The notes under the pieces are model-generated. The model had not been told where the DNA came from. It saw nothing but the letters and a program-made list of their open reading frames with translations, and ran no database searches. The translations under genes and the position numbers were made by a program. 64,000 nucleotides of DNA from Anaerolineales bacterium (lineage in GTDB: Bacteria; Chloroflexota; Anaerolineae; Anaerolineales; Villigracilaceae). Below, one piece after another: positions 7,871-15,968 of the stretch (its first letter is position 1; each line of letters opens with the position of its first letter). The stretch lies in contig CP129480.1 of assembly GCA_030583885.1 (NCBI GenBank), forward strand, positions 3,040,714 through 3,104,713, given 5' to 3'.

Positions 7871-10633
7871 TTATTTCAATTTCCCTTCGACGACCTTTGG
7901 CAGTTTTGCGAGCGCCTCCTTGACATCTCCAGCGAGACTGCCCTGTGCAAGGTTGGGACGCCCGCCTCCCTTGCCGCCGATGCCTGTGATCAGGTCCCCG
8001 GCCTTGACCCCGCGCTTGACCACGTCCTCGGTCACGGTGGCGATGACGGCTGCGCCGGTGACCAGCACCGCCGCCCCGTTCTTCGGATGTTTCTCACGGA
8101 ACTTATCGGCCAGCATGCGCAGGGTGTCCAGGTCCACATTGGGAATCTCCACACCCAGCACGTTGACATCCTTTACGGTCTGCACGGCCGAGAGCAGGGA
8201 CTGGAAGGCCGCAAGCGCGGACTGGGCGCGCAGGCCGGCGAGTTCCCTCTTTAATTCAGAGACCTCCTCCTGCAGGGCTTCCACCTTGATGGGGACTTCA
8301 TCCACGGCGGATTTCAACGTTCCCGCGGCCCGCTTCAAGGCCTTGAAGCGCCTGTGGACGAGGTCATAGGCGCCGCGCCCGGTGACAGCTTCGATGCGGC
8401 GGATACCCGCCGCTGCGGAGCCTTCACTTAGGATGAGAAATGCGCCGATATCGGAGGTGCGTTCGAGGTGCGTGCCGCCGCACAGTTCGTAGGAATATTT
8501 TTTGGAGTCAGGGAGCTTGCTCCCGTTATCCGCCATAATGGAGATCGTGCGCACGGTCTCGCCGTACTTCTCGCCGAAGAGCGCCATCGCGCCCTCCTTT
8601 TTGGCTTCCTCCAGCGACCGGGTCTCCTTGGCCACGGGCATGTCGGCGGCAATGGCTTCGTTGACCATGCGCTCGACGCGCTCGATCTGCTCGGCGCTCA
8701 TGGCTTCGGGATGGTTGAAGTCGAAGCGCAGGTGCGTGGGGGCGACCAGCGAACCCGCCTGCCGGGCCTGGTCGCTGAGCACCTCGTGCAGCGCCTTGTG
8801 CAGCAGGTGTGTGGCGGTGTGATTGCGCATGATGTCGTGACGGCGGGACATATCCACCTCGGCGACGCATTTGTCACCCACTTTGGGCTGGCCTGAAATG
8901 ACCTCGCCAATGTGAACGAGCACGCCCGCGGAGGCGCGGCGCATGCCGGTCACTTCGATCTCCCAACCCTGCCCCCCTCCGTCTGCCCCCAAATTCTGCG
9001 AATGCAGGGGGAGTGATCTAATGTATCCCGTGTCATCCACCTGGCCGCCGGCTTCAATATAGAAACCGGTCTTCGGCAGGATGACTTCCACCTGGTCGTC
9101 GAGCGAGGCGGAGGCAACGGATTTGCCGTCCACGATCAACGCGAGGACCTCGCCTTCCACGCGCATATGATCGTAGGGATCGTACTCCACGCCGTTCGGG
9201 CCGAGTTTCTTATTGGATTGCAGGTCTTTGAGAATTCCTGCAAAGAATTCCGCATCCTCGCCGCCGAGCGCCCCCATGGCTTTGCCGCCGCCCGAGGCTT
9301 TGGCGTGAGTTTCGCGGGCTTCGTTGAAACCGGCTTCGTCCACGTCGAGGCCCTGCTCGCGGGCGATGTCGCGGCTGATCTCGAAGGGCAGGCCGTAGGT
9401 GGCGTACAGGTCGAAGGCTTTGCGCCCGTCCAGGCTGGTTTTATTGGCAGAGCGGATCTCAGAGAGCAGGTTCTCCAGGTGGGCTGTACCAGCCTCCACC
9501 GTGCGCGCGAAGCGGACTTCCTCGCGGGTCAGGTTGTCGAAAATGGCGGTTTTGCTTTTTTCCAGTTCGGGATAAAAATCGCCGTAGTAGTCCACCACCG
9601 CCTGCGCCGCCTTGGCAAGGAAGGGTTCGTTCAAGCCGATCTTGGTGCCGAAGCGCGCGGCGCGACGGATGATCATGCGGGTGATGTAATTGCGGCCCGC
9701 GTTGCCGGGCACCACGCCGTCGGCGATCAGGAAGGCCGCCGAGCGGACATGGTCGGCGATGACGCGGTAGGGCGTGAAGTCGGCCAGCATTTCCTTTTCC
9801 GAATGGCCGGTCAGGCTGCGCAGGACATCGAGCGAACCCGTGAATAGGTCGGTCTTGTAATTGGAGTCGACGCCCTGCAGCACGGAGACGATGCGCTCGA
9901 AGCCCATGCCGGTGTCCACATGTTTGGCGGGCAGCGGCTCGAGGCGACCGTCGTCGAAGAGGTTGTATTGGATGAAGACGTTGTTCCACAGTTCGAGGAA
10001 GCGCGTGCATTCGCCGTTCACGCCGCACAGGTGGTCGGTGCCGCGCAGGTTGTCGCGCTCCTCGCCGAGGTCGATGTGGATCTCGGAGCACGGGCCGCAG
10101 GGACCGAACTCCGCCATCTGCCAGAAGTTTTCCTTGCGCCCGAAGAACAACACATGGTCGGGATTGAAGCCGGGCTGCGCCTTCCAGAGTTCGGCGGCTT
10201 CGTCGTCGCGCGGAATGTCGCCCATGTCATCTTCGAAACAGGTGGCGTAGAGTTTATCCTTGGGCAGGCCCCACACGTCGGTGAGCAGCTGCCACGACCA
10301 GGCGATGGCGTCCTTCTTGTAGTAATCGCCGAACGACCAGTTACCGAGCATTTCAAAAAAGGTGTGATGCGTGTCGTCACGCCCGACGTCGTCGAGGTCG
10401 TTGTGCTTGCCCGCCACGCGCATGCACTTCTGCGAATCCACGGCGCGGGTGTAGGGCTTTTTGTCGGTGCCGAGGAAGACATCCTTGAACTGCACCATAC
10501 CGGAGTTGGTGAAGAGCAGTGTGGCGTCGCCGCCGGGCACAAGCGACATGGACGGCACGACGGTGTGACCGTGCTCGACGAAGAAGTCTATGAAGTCCTG
10601 GCGGATCTGGTTGCCGGTGGGTGTTTTGGTCAT
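7871..10633 (-). CDS. alaS: Alanine-tRNA ligase
   Basis: 920 aa, full length. The N-terminal class II synthetase core begins FIDFFVEHGHTVVPS and includes TNSGMVQFKDVFLG, HHTFFEMLGNWSFGDYYK and GFERIVSVLQG. The editing domain carries NHTATHLLHKAL and the CGGTH zinc site. The C-Ala domain ends with a GGGRPNLAQG motif. It charges tRNA-Ala with alanine and clears mischarged Ser/Gly. Upstream lie an Ala-rich leader peptide and a terminator with a competing antiterminator, pointing to attenuation. A GC-rich repeat-like segment encodes an extra stretch between the catalytic/tRNA-binding part and the editing domain. The start ATG 10633 has GGAG 11 nt upstream. Confidence 0.97.
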   Translation of the reverse strand: MTKTPTGNQIRQDFIDFFVEHGHTVVPSMSLVPGGDATLLFTNSGMVQFKDVFLGTDKKPYTRAVDSQKCMRVAGKHNDLDDVGRDDTHHTFFEMLGNWSFGDYYKKDAIAWSWQLLTDVWGLPKDKLYATCFEDDMGDIPRDDEAAELWKAQPGFNPDHVLFFGRKENFWQMAEFGPCGPCSEIHIDLGEERDNLRGTDHLCGVNGECTRFLELWNNVFIQYNLFDDGRLEPLPAKHVDTGMGFERIVSVLQGVDSNYKTDLFTGSLDVLRSLTGHSEKEMLADFTPYRVIADHVRSAAFLIADGVVPGNAGRNYITRMIIRRAARFGTKIGLNEPFLAKAAQAVVDYYGDFYPELEKSKTAIFDNLTREEVRFARTVEAGTAHLENLLSEIRSANKTSLDGRKAFDLYATYGLPFEISRDIAREQGLDVDEAGFNEARETHAKASGGGKAMGALGGEDAEFFAGILKDLQSNKKLGPNGVEYDPYDHMRVEGEVLALIVDGKSVASASLDDQVEVILPKTGFYIEAGGQVDDTGYIRSLPLHSQNLGADGGGQGWEIEVTGMRRASAGVLVHIGEVISGQPKVGDKCVAEVDMSRRHDIMRNHTATHLLHKALHEVLSDQARQAGSLVAPTHLRFDFNHPEAMSAEQIERVERMVNEAIAADMPVAKETRSLEEAKKEGAMALFGEKYGETVRTISIMADNGSKLPDSKKYSYELCGGTHLERTSDIGAFLILSEGSAAAGIRRIEAVTGRGAYDLVHRRFKALKRAAGTLKSAVDEVPIKVEALQEEVSELKRELAGLRAQSALAAFQSLLSAVQTVKDVNVLGVEIPNVDLDTLRMLADKFREKHPKNGAAVLVTGAAVIATVTEDVVKRGVKAGDLITGIGGKGGGRPNLAQGSLAGDVKEALAKLPKVVEGKLK
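8961..9016. repeat. GC-rich repeat-like insertion inside alaS
   Basis: The segment holds facing C5/G5 runs (TGCCCCC ... CAGGGGG) and a further C6 run. It encodes an atypical Gly-rich stretch (QNLGADGGGQGW) between DDTGYI and WEIEVTG, where AlaRS proteins normally have a short linker. It looks like a coding-sequence insertion of the intergenic palindrome family, in frame. Confidence 0.6.
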
Positions 10634-10674
10634 GCGAAGCGTATCTCCGAAAAAAAGTTGAAAATGACGGGCGA

Positions 10675-10702
10675 ATTATACCAATGGGTTGGAAGGTTGG
10701 AA
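10675..10702 (-). promoter_or_regulatory. Candidate second alaS promoter, downstream of the attenuator
   Basis: A perfect TATAAT -10 box occurs on the minus strand at 10680-10675, with a weak TTCCAA -35 (10702-10697) 16 nt upstream. It lies between the attenuator terminator and the alaS start, so it could give attenuation-independent expression. It is a sequence match only. Confidence 0.4.
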
Positions 10703-10719
10703 GGTTGGCAGGTCACGGG

Positions 10720-10753
10720 AAAGAAAAAGTCCCGAACCTGCCGGTGTCGGGAC
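10720..10753 (-). terminator. Attenuator terminator of alaS
   Basis: On the minus strand GTCCCGA (10753-10747) pairs with TCGGGAC (10735-10729). An inner ACC/GGT extension adds three pairs past one bulged C, and TTTTTCTTT follows. It stands between the Ala-rich leader peptide and alaS. A competing antiterminator can form between CGAACCTGTC at the leader peptide 3' end (10794-10785) and GGCAGGTTCG in this hairpin (10742-10733), 10 pairs with one G-U. Confidence 0.85.
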
Positions 10754-10775
10754 TGGATTCCTCGTTCGTTCCGTC

Positions 10776-10856
10776 TCAAGCCGTGACAGGTTCGCAGGTC
10801 GCGCGCGCAGCGGCGGCGGCTTGGGCGGATGCGGTGGTCTTGAGAGTGGTTTGCAT
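10776..10856 (-). CDS. Alanine-rich leader peptide of alaS
   Basis: 26-codon ORF, 9 of them alanine, with the run AQAAAAARA in the middle, ending 23 nt before the attenuator hairpin. Its last codons contain the 5' arm of the antiterminator. A ribosome stalled on the Ala codons when charged tRNA-Ala is scarce would leave that arm free, so the antiterminator forms and alaS is transcribed. This is the logic of biosynthetic-operon leader peptides, unusual for a tRNA synthetase. A TATAAT -10 lies 7 nt before the ATG, so the transcript probably starts at or next to the A of the start codon. The ORF is too short for routine gene callers. Confidence 0.75.
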   Translation of the reverse strand: MQTTLKTTASAQAAAAARATCEPVTA

Positions 10857-10893
10857 GGGCGCGATTATACCATTTGAATTAAAGTCCGGCACA
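10857..10893 (-). promoter_or_regulatory. alaS leader promoter
   Basis: Perfect -10 TATAAT on the minus strand (10869-10864). The -35 region is poor (TGTGCC or GTGCCG at 17-18 nt spacing). Only CGCGCCC separates the -10 from the leader-peptide ATG, implying a leaderless or nearly leaderless mRNA. Confidence 0.65.
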
Positions 10894-10916
10894 TTTTATG
10901 CCGTTCCCCGAAGGGG

Positions 10917-11995
10917 TCACGTAGCGAGGCAGGCGGCCAAAGACTCAAAATCAAAGTCAATGAAGGGCAGGCCCTGCTCGATGCGGAATTTGCGCCCGCG
11001 CATGAAGTTGGCGATCCACATGTGGCCATTGTTATGGACGTCGAAGCCGGGACTGCGCAGGAAACCTTCCAATGACCAGTGCTCCGCCTCCTGGATGTCA
11101 AAATCCCGAAAGACGACGGCGTAGAGTTCGAGTTCGCGCAGTTTCAGGAACGCGGGAATTTCCTTCAACCAGCGTGGATCCAGCGTATACGCGCGGCGAT
11201 ACCCGCGCAGGAAATGGGTCATGAACTCACGGGTAAAGTCAGGGACGGAGCGGTAGCCCAGCTCTTCGGCATCCATCGAGATATAAAACAGCACGATCGC
11301 AATATCGCTGATCAGCCAGCTGTAGGCGCAGTCGTCGAAGTCGAAGAGGGTCAGCCTGCCATCGGCATCCATGAAGAAGTTGTTTTGGTGGGCGTCCTGA
11401 TGAATGAGTCCGTACGAGGTTTTATCCTTTGGCAGGCTGCGGATATGCCCCAGCAGGGATTTGTATTCCCGATGCGCGATGGACTCGGACGCAGGCAGGT
11501 ACTGCTCGATGAAATCGAAACCGGCGGCATCCCCCATTCCGGCCGCCGCGTCCCGGGTGCAGGTTGGTACTCCACTGCCAGGGCATGCATCCGCCCAAGC
11601 AGGTGACCGTAGTTCTCGAAGCGCGCAGGGGTCCAGCCGGCGTCCCATGGGCGTTGACCTTTGGCATGTACAAATGCCGTCGCTAAAAATTGCCCGCCGA
11701 GGTCATCGTCCATGACCTCGACCAGTTTTCCACGCAGCGAGGGGATCGCCTGCGCAACGGACACGCCGCCGCGCGCCAGATGGTTGATCCAATTCACCTC
11801 GCCTTGAATTTGAGCCTCGCTTTTGCGAATGCTGTGACCAATGCGCAGGATATAGCCTGCCCCATTGCGCTCGAATTTGTAGATAAAGCTCTCGAATGTG
11901 TCAATGGCCTGGATTTGACCTGCCGTGATGCCATACCGAAGCATGGCTTCCTGCAATATTTTGTCGTTGTAGCGGGCGGTGATTTTTGAATCCAT
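10917..11995 (-). pseudogene. Frameshifted aminoglycoside/RdoA-like phosphotransferase
   Basis: Two overlapping minus-strand frames together make one ~360-aa kinase-like protein. The N-terminal part (from ATG 11995: MDSKITARYNDKILQEAM; GYILRIGHSIRKSEAQIQGE) breaks near residue 155. The C-terminal part carries the catalytic loop LIHQDAHQNNFFMD and FDFDDCAYSW. The break is at a run of five C on the plus strand (11531-11535). One extra base there would join the frames as EWG/DAAGFDF. This could be a real mutation, phase variation in a homopolymer, or an assembly error. Family members phosphorylate small hydroxyl compounds or proteins; the substrate is unknown. Confidence 0.8.
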
Positions 11996-12076
11996 GGGTT
12001 CCTTTTGATTGGTGGCTGGCGGGCGGCACATCCCTTAATGCCCGCAAGACAGGGAGCAGCAGTGTGCGCGCTGCGG

Positions 12077-12163
12077 TCACTTCCCCTTCCGGGCTGCGCG
12101 GGACGCCTTCACGTCGAAGAACTTCCCACACGTGTTGCAGAAATAATCGCCCTCCCGCTTCAA
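12077..12163 (-). CDS. Possible 28-aa CxxC micro-ORF
   Basis: A short ORF starting TTG at 12163 overlaps the stop of the upstream AbiEii-type gene (GGTTGA junction). It encodes YFCNTCGKFFDVKASR with one CxxC pair and a basic tail. It could be a coupled zinc-knuckle peptide or the remnant of a zinc-ribbon gene end. Support is limited to the start/stop overlap and the Cys spacing. Confidence 0.3.
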   Translation of the reverse strand: MKREGDYFCNTCGKFFDVKASRAARKGK

Positions 12164-12807
12164 CCTTGCAGCCAGCCCGTGCCGATTTCCTGCGCCTGTT
12201 CCATAAAATATTCCTTTACCGCCCGCCAGGAAACGGGTTGCAGTAGTACAGGATCGATATCCGCTTCTGCATGCTCAAAATAGATCAGCCGCTTTACCGT
12301 TTGCACTTCAAAGTCGCGGACGTTTTCATATTTTTGGGGGGCCAATGCCAATACGTTGCGCAGCGGGATCTTTTGGCAGATGAAATATAGATCGTAAAAG
12401 TCCTTGCGCGCCGCCCGCGAAAGCAGGGCATCCAGCTTCATCAACGCAATGTCTTCCATGGAGGCAAGGCGCAGGTTTTCCATTTCTGCAGGAGGCCGGA
12501 CAAGCGGCAAACCGTATCCATAAAAACCCATACGCACATCCCCCGCCAGATAGACCAGATTGCCCCAGGCCGAATCCGCCAATACGGGACGATAAGCGGA
12601 TAATGATTCTTCGAGAGCGGCGCGGATGGCTGGAATATCCTCGGTTGGGGAGAAAAAATCAAGGTCGACGGAGCGGCGATGCCCAAGCTGCAGGGCGAGT
12701 GCCGTCCAGCCTGCCAGGTAAAACCGGGAGCCGATCGCAGTCCGGAAGAAACCGTCCAGAACGACCCGCATATCCCCGCTGATGGTTTCCCAAAATAATG
12801 CCGTCAT
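12160..12807 (-). CDS. AbiEii/AbiGii-type nucleotidyltransferase toxin
   Basis: 215 aa. The nucleotidyltransferase core reads FYLAGWTALALQLGHRRSVDLDFFS, followed by MKLDALLSRAARKDFYDLYF, the usual K and RxKDxxD parts of AbiEii proteins. Homologues transfer nucleotides to tRNA or other targets and act as toxins or in phage abortive infection. The family normally has AGGTALAL; the Trp in place of the second Gly may matter for triphosphate binding. ATG 12807 overlaps the stop of the 83-aa partner (ATGA). Confidence 0.85.
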   Translation of the reverse strand: MTALFWETISGDMRVVLDGFFRTAIGSRFYLAGWTALALQLGHRRSVDLDFFSPTEDIPAIRAALEESLSAYRPVLADSAWGNLVYLAGDVRMGFYGYGLPLVRPPAEMENLRLASMEDIALMKLDALLSRAARKDFYDLYFICQKIPLRNVLALAPQKYENVRDFEVQTVKRLIYFEHAEADIDPVLLQPVSWRAVKEYFMEQAQEIGTGWLQG

Positions 12808-13055
12808 TCCTTGATTTCCAGGATCATCTTCCAAAAGGTGCGGTGCGGATCGGGCAGCCGTTCGTTTGCAAACCGAATCAGCCAGTCCGTGATCTGCGTG
12901 CGCGGGTATTGCTGGAAGAGCCAGTGGATTTCGCTGCGGTCGCCGAATTGCAGGTTGCGTTCGATGATCAGCGGCGCCGCAGTTCGGACCTCAAGATCTT
13001 CAAGATCATATTCCTGAAAAAAAGGGGCCAGCGATCCTGGAATGGAATGATGCAT
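12804..13055 (-). CDS. Small partner of the AbiEii-type toxin (DUF6922-like)
   Basis: 83 aa. It contains FFQEYDLEDLEVRTAAPL, LIIERNLQFGDRSEIHWLF and a C-terminal WKMILEIKE, a layout I recognise from small proteins encoded just before AbiEii-like nucleotidyltransferases. It is probably the antitoxin or regulator. It overlaps the toxin start by 4 nt. No HTH motif is obvious, and the DUF assignment is from memory of the family pattern. Confidence 0.65.
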   Translation of the reverse strand: MHHSIPGSLAPFFQEYDLEDLEVRTAAPLIIERNLQFGDRSEIHWLFQQYPRTQITDWLIRFANERLPDPHRTFWKMILEIKE

Positions 13056-13285
13056 GTTTTCATTTTATCTTATTTCCCCGGCGTCACAAACCGCATTCCC
13101 GCGAGGGAGTCAATTCCCGCCAGTCGAAGATCCCCGACAGGGGGCAGGTGGGACGGGTGATAGGTCCCGCTTTCACTCAATCTTCACACCGCCGCCCATG
13201 ACGCGCGGATACCTTTCGGCGGCGAATAATTAGATGACGGTGTTTTCAAGTGCTTCTTCGTTGAAATTGACCCGGCGTGCCCCCG

Positions 13286-13516
13286 CTATTTGGCAGCTTT
13301 GATAAATTCTTCGGCTGAAATTTTTGCCTGTTTGAGAATACTGCTCAATGTGCCGATTGCCACTTCATTGTGCATGGGGACGACACAGCCGATACTCCCT
13401 TCCGGCGTGGATTTTTTCATCATAACGTGGCTTCCGCGCTGACGGGCTTGAGCGAAGCCCAATTTCTCCAGCGCGCGGACAATTTCTTTCCCCGAAAGAC
13501 GCGGCAGGTCAGGCAT
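13286..13516 (-). CDS. hicA: HicA-family mRNA interferase toxin
   Basis: 76 aa, typical HicA length. The double-stranded-RNA-binding-like fold is seen in LSGKEIVRALEKLGF and the catalytic His in RQRGSHVMMKK. HicA cleaves mRNA until bound by HicB. It overlaps the antitoxin gene by 8 nt; the antitoxin is first in the operon, the reverse of the classical hicAB order but common. Confidence 0.92.
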   Translation of the reverse strand: MPDLPRLSGKEIVRALEKLGFAQARQRGSHVMMKKSTPEGSIGCVVPMHNEVAIGTLSSILKQAKISAEEFIKAAK

Positions 13517-13718
13517 AGGTTGCCACGTCGAACGTCGTCAGTAAGGGACGGTTGATCTCCGGCATGGGAAATTCTTCCAGATACAATTCGGTGGCTTCTT
13601 TTAAGTTGGCAATGGCTTCTTCAACAGTTTGCCCCTGGCTGACCGTGCCCACTTCGGGGCAGTCCGCCACGTACCAGTGATCTTCCTTGTGAATGACGGC
13701 GGTCAAGGTTCTGGTCAT
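13509..13718 (-). CDS. hicB: HicB-family antitoxin
   Basis: 69 aa. The partial RNase-H-like HicB fold is seen in TAVIHKEDHWYVADCPEVG and the helix GQTVEEAIANLKEATELYL. There is no C-terminal DNA-binding domain, so this is a short HicB. AGAAGGAG lies before ATG 13718 and a TATAAT about 25 nt upstream. Confidence 0.92.
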   Translation of the reverse strand: MTRTLTAVIHKEDHWYVADCPEVGTVSQGQTVEEAIANLKEATELYLEEFPMPEINRPLLTTFDVATYA

Positions 13719-13742
13719 GATTTTTCTCCTTCTGCTTTTTAA

Positions 13743-13748
13743 ATTATA
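13743..13748 (-). promoter_or_regulatory. -10 box of hicBA
   Basis: Perfect TATAAT on the minus strand, 25 nt upstream of hicB, with an AGAAGGAG ribosome-binding site in between. No good -35 hexamer is visible. Confidence 0.5.
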
Positions 13749-13900
13749 CCCTTCATTTTATCCCGCAGAGTAACGCATGATTTGGCAGGCAAAAAATCAG
13801 TCTTCACTCGCAGAGTTCAGCAAGTTGAATAAATCCCATCGAAGCAGAAAACTTCCGCAGTGTACACCTTCCCCCATTTAGGGGAGCGTGGACGTTTGAA

Positions 13901-14773
13901 TCACTTGCAATTGGAGGTCTGTACCTGGACGTTCGCGGGGGATTCGCCGCCAAGGTTGAAGGAGGCCACGGTATATAGGTAGGTGCCGGAAGCGGGGACG
14001 ATGTCGTCATAGGTGGTGGAAGCGGCCGGGAGGTCAGCCAGTTTTACCCCGTCACGATAGACGCGGTAGCCATCTTCGTTAGCGGCTTTATCCAGCCAGA
14101 TGAGGGTGATGTCCACAACGCCCGTGGTGCAATCGTAGGTGTAGCGCAGGTCCCCGGGGGCGGATAATTTCCCGGAGGACGGGGTGCCGACGGTGGTCAA
14201 TACGCCGACGTTGAGGGCGTTTTCCCCTGCAGCGTCAGCCAGGCTGAAAGAGGACTCGTACTCTCCGGGCGCGGAAGGAGCCGTCATTTGGACTGTGATG
14301 GTGAGGGATTCCCCGGGGCGGACTTCGTATCCCACCGGCATGACGGGCAGGGAGTCTGCTTGCGTGAGCCGTTCGCCGGAGCGGAAGACCATGCGGTAGC
14401 CGTCGTTCCAAACGCAGGTGCCGCTGTTCTGAACGACCCAGGACATGATGAAGGCGGTCCCCGCAGCGAGGGGACGATCCACTTCCTGATGCTCATAGGC
14501 GATGCCGTCGCGCGTCCAAGAGGTGATGGAGGTGTTCTCGGCGCAGTCCTGCGCGGCGGACGGGGAGGCAGCCGGCGATGGGGGCGCGGAGGTGTTCGGG
14601 ACAGCAGGCTGTGATGCGGCGGGTGAAGCCGCGGGAGAAAGCACGGCTTCGACGGTTTTGGCGGCCGAGGTGGAGAGGGCGCCGGGATCGGACGGGGAAG
14701 GCGCAGTGAGGTTACAGGCGGCGAGGGCGGCGCCAAGGATCCATACGAGCAGGGCAAAGGGGGCGGGTTTCAT
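13901..14773 (-). CDS. Lipoprotein with NBR1-like Ig domain and fibronectin type III domain
   Basis: 290 aa. The signal peptide ends in a lipobox-like ALAAC at about residue 19, so it is likely an anchored extracellular lipoprotein. A Pro/Ala/Ser-rich linker (about 20-75) is followed by an NBR1-like Ig domain (FIMSWVVQNSGTCVWNDGY; GYEVRPGESLTITVQMTAP). A C-terminal FN3-like domain follows (DEGYRVYRD-type strand, YLYTVASFNLGGES). Such Ig/FN3 lipoproteins are common in Anaerolineae; a binding or adhesion role is inferred. TATAAT lies only 8 nt before the start codon, suggesting a leaderless transcript. Confidence 0.85.
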   Translation of the reverse strand: MKPAPFALLVWILGAALAACNLTAPSPSDPGALSTSAAKTVEAVLSPAASPAASQPAVPNTSAPPSPAASPSAAQDCAENTSITSWTRDGIAYEHQEVDRPLAAGTAFIMSWVVQNSGTCVWNDGYRMVFRSGERLTQADSLPVMPVGYEVRPGESLTITVQMTAPSAPGEYESSFSLADAAGENALNVGVLTTVGTPSSGKLSAPGDLRYTYDCTTGVVDITLIWLDKAANEDGYRVYRDGVKLADLPAASTTYDDIVPASGTYLYTVASFNLGGESPANVQVQTSNCK

Positions 14774-14781
14774 GATGTGGA

Positions 14782-14787
14782 ATTATA
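14782..14787 (-). promoter_or_regulatory. -10 box of the Ig/FN3 lipoprotein gene
   Basis: Perfect TATAAT on the minus strand with just 8 nt (TCCACATC) to ATG 14773. This is the same near-leaderless spacing as the alaS leader. Confidence 0.5.
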
Positions 14788-14825
14788 ACAATGAAAAAAA
14801 ATGGAAATACACGAGACATGGGGCA

Positions 14826-15047
14826 TCATGGCTCGATTTTGTTCAACAACTCTTTCAGCGCGGACAACTCCTCTTTTGACAACGTCACCCCCTTGCCCAT
14901 TTTGGTGTGATCTGCAGACCAATCGCGCAGGTCGTATTTGGGTTCGCGGTCGTTCCATGAGATGAGGTTGAGTTCCTTGCTCCAGCCGGAGGCGGAGGTG
15001 TGCAGGATGCCGATGGTTTTGAGTATTTCGTATTTGATCTCGGACAT
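14826..15047 (-). CDS. YdbC/PC4-family DNA-binding protein
   Basis: 73 aa. It matches bacterial YdbC/PC4-like single-stranded-DNA-binding proteins: GILHTSASGWSKELNLISW, NDREPKYDLRDWS, HTKMGKGVTLSKEE. PC4-type proteins bind ssDNA as dimers and are thought to influence transcription or repair. It appears monocistronic, flanked upstream by a repeat-rich gap. Confidence 0.85.
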   Translation of the reverse strand: MSEIKYEILKTIGILHTSASGWSKELNLISWNDREPKYDLRDWSADHTKMGKGVTLSKEELSALKELLNKIEP

Positions 15048-15610
15048 GTTGGTTCTCCTCGCGTGGTTGACTTGCCGTCGTTTTGAATTCGTGAGCCGCC
15101 CCCCTCAATCCCCCTTGGGGGTACGGTGTCCCGCACAGCGGGACGGATGGGGGTCCTCTTCAAAACCCTCCCCAGACCAAACCCCTCCCCAGCCCTGCCC
15201 TAACCCTAAAGGGTGCTTCGCGATGGGGAGGGAGTCGATCCCCGAACCCTAAAGGGTGCTTCGCGACGGGGAGGGAGCGCTTCCTCGCCGGCAGGCACTG
15301 CCTTCCCCCATTTGGGGGAAGGTGTCCCGCACAGCGGGACGGATGGGAGGCCACTTCAAACCCCTCCTCAGCCCTGCCACTCGCTGCGCTTCGGGTACGA
15401 TGTCCCCAAACCCACATGCCGGGGCAGGTGGGACGGGGGATAGGCCGCTCGACTCACCAACTCCACCGCACGCTGACATTCTTCGCGGGGCTCAAGCCGC
15501 CTGCTCAGTACATGCAAGCCCTTCGGGCTAATTGCGCCAGTCCACGCCAGTGGACTTCCACGAACTGAGGCAGGGATTTATCCCGCACCGATTCCAAACT
15601 ACCCAAACCT
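15048..15610. other. 563-bp gene-free repeat region
   Basis: No gene is supported here. It is filled with GC-rich interspersed repeats: several TGTCCCGC-ACAGCGGGACGGA palindromes, ACCCTAAAGGGTGCTTCGCGA units (two in tandem near 15205-15275), facing C5/G5 hairpins, and a CAGGTGGGACGG unit also found near 13145. The open frames across it are repeat artefacts, low-complexity and Pro-rich. Confidence 0.7.
15245..15378. repeat. 134-bp interspersed repeat, copy A
   Basis: Nearly identical (a few substitutions, no length change) to 16772-16905. It contains CTAAAGGGTGCTTCGCGA, a CCCCCATTTGGGGG hairpin and a GTCCCGC/GCGGGAC palindrome. The internal inverted repeats and lack of ORFs suggest a MITE- or REP-like element. 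Confidence 0.85.
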
Positions 15611-15862
15611 TCACCTCCGCACAAACCGCACCCATTTCGCCTGCAAGTTGACCGCGCCTACGTGCCAGCCTGCATTCGCCCATGCGCGCGCGTTGACATG
15701 GTTGCCCTCCGTCTCGTGTTCCCACCCCGACATTTCATTCGCAGAAGCAGGTAATTTGCTGTTGATGATGGCTTCGATGCGTTCAAAACTCAAAGTGACT
15801 TCACGCTCGGCGGGCGGGAGAGCTCGTAAAAAGTTTTCGAGCGGAGTGTATTTGCCGGGCAT
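15611..15862 (-). CDS. DUF7662-like small protein
   Basis: 83 aa. The pattern YTPLENFL, VTLSFERIEAIINSKLPASA, WEHETEGNHVNARAWANAGW and AVNLQAKWVRF matches a family often annotated DUF7662, found as single-domain proteins or next to restriction and toxin genes. Function unknown. The start at 15862 fits the family N-terminus; an upstream ATG at 15880 is in frame. Confidence 0.6.
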   Translation of the reverse strand: MPGKYTPLENFLRALPPAEREVTLSFERIEAIINSKLPASANEMSGWEHETEGNHVNARAWANAGWHVGAVNLQAKWVRFVRR

Positions 15863-15929
15863 TATGTTTTCCTTTTTCAACGACTCTCTTTTTCCCAGCC
15901 TGAGGCTTATTTGCAGTTCTTTCCTCTTT

Positions 15930-15968
15930 TATAAAATATCCTCCTGAACAAGTACATTATTCAGGAGG
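15930..15968 (-). terminator. Terminator overlapping the hepT stop
   Basis: CCTCCTGAA (15968-15960) pairs with TTCAGGAGG (15948-15940) on the minus strand, followed by an AT-rich ATATTTTAT stretch. The 5' arm is formed by the last HepT codons, an economical overlap of stop codon and terminator. Confidence 0.65.

Noticed and set aside
9167..10786. Long plus-strand open frames opposite alaS
   Set aside because: They are shadows of the GC-rich alaS gene, rich in Ala/Gly/Val/Arg and without domain patterns or ribosome-binding sites.
10633..10916. T-box riboswitch before alaS
   Set aside because: No T-box consensus or specifier structure is visible; the Ala leader peptide plus attenuator explains the region better.
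13056..13285. Gene remnant downstream of hicA
   Set aside because: A minus-strand stretch reads RRVNFNEEALENTVI then stop, but no match to a neighbouring gene was found; insufficient.
15160..15531. Several 75-100 codon open frames in the repeat region
   Set aside because: They translate the interspersed palindromes and are mutually overlapping on both strands.
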